Positions 1 through 7,178 of a DNA stretch of 64,000 nt are shown here, piece by piece. Below the pieces are notes generated by a model that searched no databases, was not told the DNA's origin, and saw nothing but the letters and a program-made list of their open reading frames with translations. Source of the stretch: JAYRSJ01 sp041920215 (GTDB lineage: Bacteria; Pseudomonadota; Gammaproteobacteria; Burkholderiales; Burkholderiaceae_C); NCBI GenBank assembly GCA_041920215.1, contig JAYRSJ010000002.1, positions 186,001-250,000 on the forward strand, in the 5' to 3' direction. The position numbers and the translations under genes are program-made. The stretch's first letter is position 1. Each line of letters opens with the position of its first letter.

Positions 1-2
1 AG

Positions 3-401
3 CAGACCACGCTGCAGCTTGTGCGGTCGCTCTGGCGCAGCGGGCGTGCGTTTTCTTCGGGCGTGCTGTTGCGCCACGCCTTTGCTCGGCCGTGGTTTGT
101 CGACGCCCTGCGTTTGCTTGCTCATCCGCTGGGGACTCTGATGTGGTGGGTAGTAGGCCTGATGGCGTTGCTTGCCGTCGGGGTGACTGGCAGTTCCTGG
201 CCACTCTGGACATGGTTGGCTGCGAGCCTGCTTGGCCTGCTGGGCCTGGTTGGGCTGAAGCGCGGCGTCAAGCCCGCCTTGCTCTCAGTCAGCATGTGGC
301 ACTTTTTGGCGCTCGGGCTGCTGGTGGGCCTGCTTTCCAAGGGTGACGATCCTCTGGCGCCCATACCCAGCCTTGAGTTGACCCAAGCGCATGAGCCCTA
401 A
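3..401 (+). CDS. Probable membrane glycosyltransferase, C-terminal fragment
   Basis: The frame is open to the left edge of the window, so this is the end of a gene that starts outside it. A GTG at 21 is probably internal. The visible part has a basic, Arg-rich stretch, then two or three hydrophobic segments (about residues 35-60, 62-80 and 90-108) and a short polar tail ending in QAHEP. This layout resembles the C-terminal membrane anchor of GT2 glycosyltransferases in exopolysaccharide loci. No catalytic motif lies in the visible part, so the family is inferred from topology and position. It lies 6 bases upstream of the flippase gene and probably shares its operon. Confidence 0.5.
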   Translation, partial: QTTLQLVRSLWRSGRAFSSGVLLRHAFARPWFVDALRLLAHPLGTLMWWVVGLMALLAVGVTGSSWPLWTWLAASLLGLLGLVGLKRGVKPALLSVSMWHFLALGLLVGLLSKGDDPLAPIPSLELTQAHEP

Positions 402-407
402 ATTCCG

Positions 408-1967
408 GTGGAGCACCGTGCTCAGCGCGATGCGGCACAGAGTCTTGCAGCGATGAGCAAGGGCTACTACACAGGCGGCCGCGCCCGGCGCAGCCTGCTG
501 CATTTCGGCCTGGGCAAGCTCAGCTCGGCCCTGCTGGGCGTGCTGCTGCTGATCTGGCTGGTGCGGCTGCTGCCGGCCCGCGAGTACGGCAGCTATATCG
601 CGCTGCTGGCGTTGCTGGAAATCTTCTATCTGCTCAGCGGCTTGGGCCTGTCCACGCTGGCACAGCGCTATGTGGCCGAGTTCCGGCTGAAGGCGCCGGC
701 GCGCCAGTTCGGCCGCTTTCTGCGCGGCCTGGTGCTGCGGCGTGCGGGCCAGGCCAGTGCCGGGGCCTTGCTGCTGGGTCTGGCCCTGCCGCAACTGGCG
801 CAGTGGTGGGGCCTGCCGCTGGCGCCTGGGGTGCAATGGCTGTTCGCCGCCTGGCTGATCAGCGGCAGCCTGACCCGCTATATGGACGAGCTGCTGCCGG
901 CCCTGCTGCTGCAGGGCGTCACGCAGGGGCTCAATGCGCTGGCCAATCTGCTGCGTCTGGGCGCCATAGCCGCCTGGGTGCATGCCGGCACGGCGCTCGA
1001 TCACCGCTTGCTGGTGAGCCTGGAACTAGGCGTGTCCTGCCTGATCGCGCTGGCGGGGGCGGTGGCGCTGTGGCGCCATCTGCGCCTGCATCCGGGGGCG
1101 GCGGACGGGCCGCTGCACCATAACGCAGAGATGATGCGGGTGGCGCGGCGTTTTTACCTGGTGCAGGTGCTGGGTCAGCTGTGGAGCGGCAATGCCGCCA
1201 AGCTCTTGGTGACGCGCCTTGCCGGCGTCGGCCAGACCGCCTTGTTCGGCTTCTGCCTGGCGATGGTGGACATGCTGCGCAACTACCTGCCCGCCTATAT
1301 GTTGGCCAACTGGGTGCGGCCGCTGATGGTGGCCCAGTATCTGCAAACCCGTTCCATCGTGCCGGTGGCCGAGATGGCCAATGCCATCTTCAAGCTGTCG
1401 CTGATTGGCCTGCTGCCTTTTGCGGCCTTCTTTCTCAACCACGGCGACGCCTTTGCCGGCTTGGTCAGCAAGGGGCGCTACAGCGAGGGCGCCGGCCTGC
1501 TGCTGGCCGCCCTGGTGCTGATGGCGGTGCTGCAATGCCTGCACATCGTGGTGGGCATGGTCAGCACCACGCTGGAGCGGGCCGGCGCCAATATCTGGGC
1601 CACGGCGCTGGGCGCGCTCGCGCTGCCGCTGGCCTGGCTGCTGCATGGCTTGCTGGGGCTGCCGGGCGTGGTGCTGGCCTTCAGCCTGGCCGATGCCTGC
1701 TGGAGCGCACTGGTGCTGTACGCCTTGTCACGTCAAGGGCTGACACTGCCGGTGGATTGGGCCGGCAATGCCCGTATCCTGCTGGCCGGCCTGCTGGCCG
1801 CGGCACTGCTGGCGGTGCTGCCGGCCCCGCCGGGCTGGTGGCTGCTGGGCCTGCTCTTGCTGGCCGCCGCCCTGGTAATGGGCCTGTTGGTGCTGCTCAA
1901 GCCGCTGCGTGCGCCCGAACGGGCCTTGCTGCAGCGGGTGTTGCCGGCGCGCTGGATTGTTTGGTGA
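408..1967 (+). CDS. Wzx-like polysaccharide flippase (MOP superfamily)
   Basis: The protein is about 519 residues and consists almost wholly of hydrophobic segments, around twelve, joined by short Arg-rich loops. That is the pattern of O-antigen/EPS lipid-linked repeat-unit flippases. The predicted role is to move undecaprenyl-diphosphate-linked oligosaccharide across the inner membrane. The GTG at 408 follows the previous stop closely. An ATG at 453 (MSKGYYTGGRARRSLL) is the alternative start and gives a more usual N-terminus just before the first membrane segment. Downstream genes for pyruvyl transfer, acylation and glycosyl transfer fit a Wzx/Wzy-type assembly locus. No Wzy polymerase was seen in this window. 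The family call rests on topology and context. Confidence 0.75.
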   Translation: MEHRAQRDAAQSLAAMSKGYYTGGRARRSLLHFGLGKLSSALLGVLLLIWLVRLLPAREYGSYIALLALLEIFYLLSGLGLSTLAQRYVAEFRLKAPARQFGRFLRGLVLRRAGQASAGALLLGLALPQLAQWWGLPLAPGVQWLFAAWLISGSLTRYMDELLPALLLQGVTQGLNALANLLRLGAIAAWVHAGTALDHRLLVSLELGVSCLIALAGAVALWRHLRLHPGAADGPLHHNAEMMRVARRFYLVQVLGQLWSGNAAKLLVTRLAGVGQTALFGFCLAMVDMLRNYLPAYMLANWVRPLMVAQYLQTRSIVPVAEMANAIFKLSLIGLLPFAAFFLNHGDAFAGLVSKGRYSEGAGLLLAALVLMAVLQCLHIVVGMVSTTLERAGANIWATALGALALPLAWLLHGLLGLPGVVLAFSLADACWSALVLYALSRQGLTLPVDWAGNARILLAGLLAAALLAVLPAPPGWWLLGLLLLAAALVMGLLVLLKPLRAPERALLQRVLPARWIVW

Positions 1968-1995
1968 GGCGCTGCGCTGGCGGCGAGATGATGGG

Positions 1996-3030
1996 ATGAA
2001 AAGAATGGCGAAGAAGGCGCTCAAAGCGCTGATCGGTGAGGGCGGTTTTCTGGCCCTGCGCCGCCGCTACCGCGCGCTGCGCGACGGGCTGCGCCTGCTG
2101 CGCGCCAGCTGCTATGACGCGCGCAGCTATGCCCGCGGCAGCGGGCTGATGCGGCCGCAGCAGTCCGAGGCCTTGAAGGCCCATATCCTGAAGTCCTTCC
2201 ACCGCATCGAGAAGGGCCTGGCCCTGCCGGCACCCAAACCCGGCTTCGGCGTCGATGCGGTGCGCCTGCTGCTCGACGATCTGCAGCATTACCAGCAGCC
2301 GGGCCAGACCGACTGGGTACTGCGCGCGGCGCTGCAGACCCTGGACGAGTATGTGGCCTTCAATCGCAGCCACGGCATCAGCATGGACTGGGTCGAGCAA
2401 GGGCTGGCGGCCTTGCAAGCGCGGGCCGGCGCCGGGGCGCTGGATGGCGAGCGCAGCGGTGGCACGCTGCAAGTCAGCCGTGCCATCCTGCATGAGGCCG
2501 CGCGGCTGCCCTTCGAGCGCTTTGTGCGCAGCCGCCACAGCGTGCGCCAGTTCGCCAAGCAGGCGGTGGATGCCGCGCTGATCGAGCAGGCGGTGGCGAT
2601 GGCGCGCTATGCGCCGTCGGTGTGCAACCGCAGTGCCGGCCATGTCTATCTGGTCGAGCAGGCCGACAAGGCGCGCGAGCTGCTGGCGCTGCAGAACGGC
2701 AACCGGGGCTTCGGTGACACGGCCGGCTGCCTGCTGGTGATCAGCTGCAAGGCCGAGGCCTTCCATACCGTGGGCGAGCGCTACCAGGGCTGGATTGACG
2801 GCGGCCTGTTTGCGATGAGCCTGATCTACGCGCTGCATTCGCTGGGCCTGGGCAGCTGTTGCCTGAACTGGAGCGTGGAGCCGGCGGCCGACCGTGCGCT
2901 CAAGCGCGCGGCGGGCATACCGGCCGGCGATTCGGTGATCATGCTGCTGGCGGTGGGCCATCTGCCCGAGACGCTGAGCGTGGCGCGCAGCGCACGCCGG
3001 CCCGTGAAAGAGATGCTGACGCGTATTTGA
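1996..3030 (+). CDS. Nitroreductase-family protein with extra N-terminal domain, EPS locus
   Basis: A 344-residue protein. The C-terminal half begins at 'SRHSVRQFAKQAVDAAL' (about residue 175) and looks like an FMN-dependent nitroreductase fold, with an RxSxRxF-type start and 'MARYAPSVCNRSAGHVYLV' downstream. The N-terminal 170 residues are not nitroreductase. They are basic and carry the motif 'SFHRIEKGLALPAPKPGFG'. I do not recognise a defined function for that part. The start was chosen at ATG 1996 behind 'ggcgag'; an upstream in-frame extension overlaps the flippase gene and reads like a shadow. The pyruvyl transferase gene follows 20 bases later, so the two may act in the same modification step. 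The reaction is unknown. Confidence 0.75.
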   Translation: MKRMAKKALKALIGEGGFLALRRRYRALRDGLRLLRASCYDARSYARGSGLMRPQQSEALKAHILKSFHRIEKGLALPAPKPGFGVDAVRLLLDDLQHYQQPGQTDWVLRAALQTLDEYVAFNRSHGISMDWVEQGLAALQARAGAGALDGERSGGTLQVSRAILHEAARLPFERFVRSRHSVRQFAKQAVDAALIEQAVAMARYAPSVCNRSAGHVYLVEQADKARELLALQNGNRGFGDTAGCLLVISCKAEAFHTVGERYQGWIDGGLFAMSLIYALHSLGLGSCCLNWSVEPAADRALKRAAGIPAGDSVIMLLAVGHLPETLSVARSARRPVKEMLTRI

Positions 3031-3053
3031 AGCGTCAGGCTGAGGGGGGAATG

Positions 3054-4292
3054 ATGAAAACAATCTATTTGACCGGACAGAACAATTTCGGCAACCGGGG
3101 CTGCGAGGCGCTGGTGCGCTCGACCGTCACCGTGCTGGGCGAAGCCCTGGGCCCGGTGCGGGTGATGGTGCCTTCGCTAGATCCGCGGCGCGATGCGGCC
3201 CAATGGCCAGGGCATGAGCGGCTTGGCGTCGAGTTTGTTCGTGCCTACCCTATGCCCAGGTTCTTCAGCAAGCTGGGTGGCGCCTGCCAGCGCTTCGAGA
3301 GCTTGCATCGGATGATCTGGCCGCGGCCCCGCTTGCAGCCTGAGATGAAGCGCGATCTGTTGCGGGCAGACGTTCTGCTGTCCATCGGCGGCGACAACTA
3401 CTCGCTGGACTATGGGCTGGCGTCGCTGTACTACTTCGCCGGCATCGCCGAGTTTGCGCAGGCGCATGGCAAGAAGGCGGTGCTCTGGGGCGCCTCGGTC
3501 GGCCCCTTCAGCAAGAGCCCCGTCGCGGAGCAGCGGATGGTTCAGCATCTGGCGGCTCTGGATCTGGTGACGGTGCGCGAGAGCCGCAGCATCGACTATC
3601 TTGCGGGCCTGGGCATCAGGGCCAATATGGTGCCGGTGATCGACTCGGCGTTTGCGATGCAGCCTGAGCCTTTCGACATGGCCGGCTTCTGGCCGCAGGC
3701 CAAAGAGGGGGTGCTTGGACTCAATATCGGTGCGTTGATCGATTCGCTGCGGAGGCGCAATGGCGACGCCGGCGGCGCGGTCGACGCGGCGGCCGTCTTC
3801 GTGCGTCGCGTGCTCGCCGAAACAGGGCTGAGCGTGCTGCTGGTGCCCCATGTGGCGCCACTGGACGGCCAACAGCTCAACAACGACGAGGTCTTCAACC
3901 AGCGCCTGCTGCAGGCGCTGGGCGACGCCGCCGGGCCGCGGCTTGGACTTGTGCCGGGCGGGCTCAATGCGGCGCAGCTAAAGCATGTGATCTCGCGCTG
4001 TCGCTTCCTGATCGCGGGTCGCACGCATGCCACGATCGCGGCGTTCTCCAGCGGCGTGCCGACGGTGTCGATCGCCTACAGCGTCAAGGCCAAGGGCATC
4101 AACCGCGATCTCTTCGACTCGGAGCGCTATGTGCTGGAGACGCCGGCTCTGTCCGCACAATCACTGTGGACCAGCCTGCAGCATTTGCTGGCCGACGAGG
4201 CCCCAATCCGGGCCCTGTATACCGAGCGTCTGCCCGACTGGCGCCATCGGGCCCGGGCCGGAGCGGTCCGGCTGGCCGAGCTGCTCCGCTGA
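3054..4292 (+). CDS. Polysaccharide pyruvyl transferase family protein (WcaK/CsaB-like)
   Basis: A protein of about 412 residues in the PF04230-type family, which transfers a pyruvate ketal from phosphoenolpyruvate to sugars of EPS or cell-wall polymers. Features seen: an N-terminal 'LTGQNNFGNRGCEAL' (the N-x-G-D/N-x-(A/L) start typical of the family), 'LLSIGGDNYSLDYG' mid-protein, 'LWGASVGPF', and a C-terminal 'AGRTHATIAAFSSGVPTV' that matches the family's conserved R-x-H-x-x-I region. A purine-rich Shine-Dalgarno (gaggggg) precedes two ATGs, at 3051 and 3054. I take 3054 for spacing. Pyruvylation would add negative charge to the polymer. Confidence 0.88.
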   Translation: MKTIYLTGQNNFGNRGCEALVRSTVTVLGEALGPVRVMVPSLDPRRDAAQWPGHERLGVEFVRAYPMPRFFSKLGGACQRFESLHRMIWPRPRLQPEMKRDLLRADVLLSIGGDNYSLDYGLASLYYFAGIAEFAQAHGKKAVLWGASVGPFSKSPVAEQRMVQHLAALDLVTVRESRSIDYLAGLGIRANMVPVIDSAFAMQPEPFDMAGFWPQAKEGVLGLNIGALIDSLRRRNGDAGGAVDAAAVFVRRVLAETGLSVLLVPHVAPLDGQQLNNDEVFNQRLLQALGDAAGPRLGLVPGGLNAAQLKHVISRCRFLIAGRTHATIAAFSSGVPTVSIAYSVKAKGINRDLFDSERYVLETPALSAQSLWTSLQHLLADEAPIRALYTERLPDWRHRARAGAVRLAELLR

Positions 4293-4313
4293 GCCTGGAT
4301 ACATGGAGCAAAC

Positions 4314-4745
4314 ATGATTGCCTTGTACCGTCTGGCGCGTTGGTGCCATCTGCGCAGAATTCCCCTGCTGCCCTGGTTGCTGTACAGCCTCAACCGGATC
4401 CTCTTTGCCACGGTGCTTCCGCCATCGGCGCAGATCGGCAAAGACGTGGTGCTAGGCTACCGCGGACTGGGGATCGTCATCCATCGGCAGGCCGTCATTG
4501 GCAACCGGGTCAATGTGGGGCCGAAAGTGACGATTGGCGGCCGGGCTGGGATACCAGGGGCGCCACGGATCGACGACGACGCCCTGCTGGGTTCGGGGGC
4601 GCAGATCCTGGGGCCGATCCGCATCGGCCGGGGTGCGCAAGTTGGTGCGAATGCCGTGGTCTTGTGTGATGTGCCCGACGGTGCCACGGCGGTAGGCGTG
4701 CCGGCCCGCATCCTGCCGATGCGCGGCAAGGCCGCGTCGCGATAG
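4314..4745 (+). CDS. Hexapeptide-repeat (serine acetyltransferase-like) acyltransferase
   Basis: A 143-residue left-handed beta-helix protein. After a short helical N-terminus it shows hexapeptide turns: 'AQIGKDVVLGY', 'AVIGNRVNVGPKVTIGG', 'ALLGSGAQILGPIRIG', 'AQVGANAVVLCDVPDGAT', closing with 'AVGVPARIL'. This is the C-terminal domain layout of CysE-like acetyltransferases. Those short versions in EPS loci usually O-acetylate a sugar rather than make O-acetylserine. ATG 4314 has 'ggagca' a few bases upstream. It lies in the same operon as the pyruvyl transferase and GT4 genes, so decoration of the EPS repeat is the likely role. The acceptor is unknown. Confidence 0.82.
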   Translation: MIALYRLARWCHLRRIPLLPWLLYSLNRILFATVLPPSAQIGKDVVLGYRGLGIVIHRQAVIGNRVNVGPKVTIGGRAGIPGAPRIDDDALLGSGAQILGPIRIGRGAQVGANAVVLCDVPDGATAVGVPARILPMRGKAASR

Positions 4746-4759
4746 GCAAGCCATCGGCG

Positions 4760-5857
4760 ATGCAGCGCACAAGTGAAGGAAGTTCGGCCCGGCCGGACTG
4801 CGTGATGGTCGGTCCGGGGCCGGGCGCGCAGGGTGGTGTGGCGAGCGTGATCGGCGTGTACCGGGACGCGGGGCTGTTCGCGAGCGGCGAGGTGCTGCTG
4901 CTGGAAAGTTTCAGCGCCGGCTCCCGCCTGGCCAAGCTGGGCGTGGCGCTGGCCGCCTTCGTTCGCTATGCGGGGCTGCTGGCGCGTGGCCGTGGGACGG
5001 TGCTGCATGCCCATGTATCCTCGCACGCCAGTTTCTGGCGCAAGGCGGTGTTCATCTGGATGGCCCGGCTGGCCGGGCGGCGCATCGTCTTTCACCTGCA
5101 TGGCGGCGGGTTCCGCGGCTTCATCGAGGCCCTAGGCCCGCGGCGCCGGGCCCTGGCGCTGCGCACGATCCGCTGCAGCGACGTGCTGCTGTGCCTGGCC
5201 TCGCCGGTGGCGCGCTGGCTGGCAGAGGTCGCGCCGGGCGTGCCGGTGCGCTGGTGGCCGAACCCGGTGCCGGCCGAGCTGTTCTCTGCTGCACCGCCCG
5301 CGGCTCATCGCGCGCCGGTGCTGCTCTATCTAGGAGCCCTGCTGCCGGCCAAGGGATTGCTGGACCTGCTGCAGGCCTTTGTCGTGCTGCACCGGCACGA
5401 TCCGGCGGCACGCCTGCTGCTTGGCGGCAGCGGCCCGCAGGCCGACGCACTGCGCGCAGCGGCAGCGGCAGCTGGCGTCGGGGAGGCGGTGGAGCTGCTG
5501 GGCTGGGTTGGCGGGGGTGACAAGCTGGCGCTGCTGCGGCGCGCCCGTGTGCTCGTGCTGGCCTCACATCTGGAGGCGCAGCCGATGGTGCTGCTCGAGG
5601 CCATGGCTGCTGGGACGCCGGTGCTGAGCACGCGGGTGGGCGGCATTCCGGACCTCGTCGAAGAGGGGGTGGACGGGTTGTTGGTTGATGCGCATAACCC
5701 GCAGCAACTGGCTCTTGGGCTGCTGCGCCTTTGGGATGATGCCGGGCTGCGTGAGCGGCTGGCCTATGCCGCGCGGGCCAGGATACTGGCCCAGCACTGC
5801 GCGCCGGACGCCTGTGAGGCGCTGCGTGAGTTGTATCGGGCGCTGGCGACCCGGTGA
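4760..5857 (+). CDS. GT4-family glycosyltransferase
   Basis: A 365-residue GT-B type retaining glycosyltransferase. The N-terminal half has a glycine-rich acceptor loop, 'MVGPGPGAQGGVASVI'. The C-terminal half has 'LLYLGALLPAKGLLDLL' and 'LLGGSGPQADALR', then the GT4 nucleotide-sugar E-x7-E motif in 'EAQPMVLLEAMAAGTPVLS'. The predicted role is cytoplasmic addition of one sugar to the lipid-linked EPS repeat unit. Donor and linkage cannot be read from sequence. ATG 4760 is used; ATG 4805, right before the glycine loop, would be a shorter alternative. It sits 14 bases after the acyltransferase gene and 17 bases before the CapK-like gene. Confidence 0.88.
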   Translation: MQRTSEGSSARPDCVMVGPGPGAQGGVASVIGVYRDAGLFASGEVLLLESFSAGSRLAKLGVALAAFVRYAGLLARGRGTVLHAHVSSHASFWRKAVFIWMARLAGRRIVFHLHGGGFRGFIEALGPRRRALALRTIRCSDVLLCLASPVARWLAEVAPGVPVRWWPNPVPAELFSAAPPAAHRAPVLLYLGALLPAKGLLDLLQAFVVLHRHDPAARLLLGGSGPQADALRAAAAAAGVGEAVELLGWVGGGDKLALLRRARVLVLASHLEAQPMVLLEAMAAGTPVLSTRVGGIPDLVEEGVDGLLVDAHNPQQLALGLLRLWDDAGLRERLAYAARARILAQHCAPDACEALRELYRALATR

Positions 5858-5874
5858 TCTGAAGGAGACCGAGT

Positions 5875-7134
5875 ATGGAGGGAGCGCTGCGCTACCGGCT
5901 GATTGACCTGGCCAGGGGCACGGATTCGGTGGGGCTGCTGAGCGCGCTGCGGCGCTGGCAGTACGAGTCGCCGCAGGCGCTGGCGGCGCGCTCGGCGCTG
6001 GCGCTGACGCAGTATTTCGACGAACTGCGCCGCGAGGTGCCGATGTTTGCGGATGTGGCGCGCTTCGAGGACCTGCCGGTGCTGGACAAGCGTTTCATCA
6101 ACAGCCACCGCGAGGCCTTGATGAACCGCCATTACCGGGGCAAGCCGGTGCGCAAGAAGACCGGCGGCTCCACCGGCGAGCCGCTGGTGTACTACACCGG
6201 CGCCGAGTCGCAGTCCTATCTATGGGCCGGGCTGTTCCTGGCCTGGGAGGCGGCCGGCTACCGGCTGGGAGACCGCGTGGCCTTCCTGGCGGGCTCCTCG
6301 CTGTTCGGCACCGGCTACAAGCAGCGCGTCTATTACGGGCTGCTCAACGTGACGGTGATGTCGGCCTTCGATATGTCGGCGGCGCAGATGACGGCCTATG
6401 CCCAGGCGCTGCGCGAGGGGGGCTTTCGCCTGCTCTACGGCTATGCCTCGGCCATCCACCGGCTGGCCCGGCATGTGCTGGAGGGGGGCGGGCCGCGGCC
6501 GCAGACGCGGCTGCGCGGCATCGTCTGCACGGCCGAGGTGCTGACGCCGCCGATGCGCGCCGACATCGAGACAGCCTTCGGCGTGCCCTGCTACAGCCAG
6601 TACGGCTGCAATGACGCGGGGGTCTCGGCCTTCGAATGCGAGCATCGCAATGGCTTTCACCTGCTGAGCACGCGCAGCCATGCCGAGGTGCTGGAGGGTG
6701 GGCGCCTGATCTCGACCGACCTGTCGAACCGCGCGATGTTCATGCCGCGCTACGACACCGGCGATCTGGTGCGCATGTCGGGGCGGGTCTGCCCCTGCGG
6801 GCGCGGGCTGCCCCTGATCGACGAGGTGGTGGGGCGCCAGAACGATATGGTGGTCGACCCGCGCGGGGCCTCGGTGCACTCGGAGTTCTTCACCCACATG
6901 TTCCGCGAGGACGCGCGCATCCAGTCCTTCCAGGTGGTGTTCGACGCGGCGGAGCTGGTGGTCAATGTGCATGCGGCCGGGCTGAGCGCCGCCGAGCAGC
7001 AGTCGCTGGCCGCGCCCTATCTGGCGCGCATCCAGGCCGCGCTGGAGTTTCCCGCCCTGCGCTTCGAGTTCGACCAGCCCTTCGTGACGCTGCCCAACGC
7101 CAAGCATCGCTTCGTGATGCGGCGCGGCGGCTGA
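5875..7134 (+). CDS. CapK/PaaK-like adenylate-forming enzyme of EPS locus
   Basis: A 419-residue protein of the phenylacetate-CoA ligase-like group often annotated CapK in capsule loci. The phosphate-binding loop is 'KKTGGSTGEPL' (about residues 99-109). The C-terminal part has 'RYDTGDLVRM', a Cys pair in 'VCPCGRGLPLIDEVVGRQND', and 'SVHSEFFTHMF', as in PaaK relatives. It therefore probably activates a carboxylic acid as an adenylate. The acid and the acceptor are unknown, and no carrier protein gene is adjacent. Start ATG 5875 has a strong Shine-Dalgarno (aaggagac). It is the last gene of the plus-strand EPS operon and is followed by a GC-rich hairpin shared with the convergent lyase gene. 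Confidence 0.8.
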   Translation: MEGALRYRLIDLARGTDSVGLLSALRRWQYESPQALAARSALALTQYFDELRREVPMFADVARFEDLPVLDKRFINSHREALMNRHYRGKPVRKKTGGSTGEPLVYYTGAESQSYLWAGLFLAWEAAGYRLGDRVAFLAGSSLFGTGYKQRVYYGLLNVTVMSAFDMSAAQMTAYAQALREGGFRLLYGYASAIHRLARHVLEGGGPRPQTRLRGIVCTAEVLTPPMRADIETAFGVPCYSQYGCNDAGVSAFECEHRNGFHLLSTRSHAEVLEGGRLISTDLSNRAMFMPRYDTGDLVRMSGRVCPCGRGLPLIDEVVGRQNDMVVDPRGASVHSEFFTHMFREDARIQSFQVVFDAAELVVNVHAAGLSAAEQQSLAAPYLARIQAALEFPALRFEFDQPFVTLPNAKHRFVMRRGG

Positions 7135-7137
7135 AGA

Positions 7138-7157
7138 GGGGCCGGGCAACCGGCCTC
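7138..7157. terminator. GC-rich hairpin with GCAA tetraloop between convergent genes
   Basis: The core stem GGCCGG (7140-7145) pairs with CCGGCC (7150-7155) across the loop GCAA, a GNRA tetraloop. A G-U and a G-C pair extend it to 7138-7157. It lies between the stop of the capK-like gene and the stop of the heparinase-like gene, so it may act for both strands. No T-tract follows. Confidence 0.5.
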
Positions 7158-7178
7158 GCCGGCTGGCGCCAGGATCGC

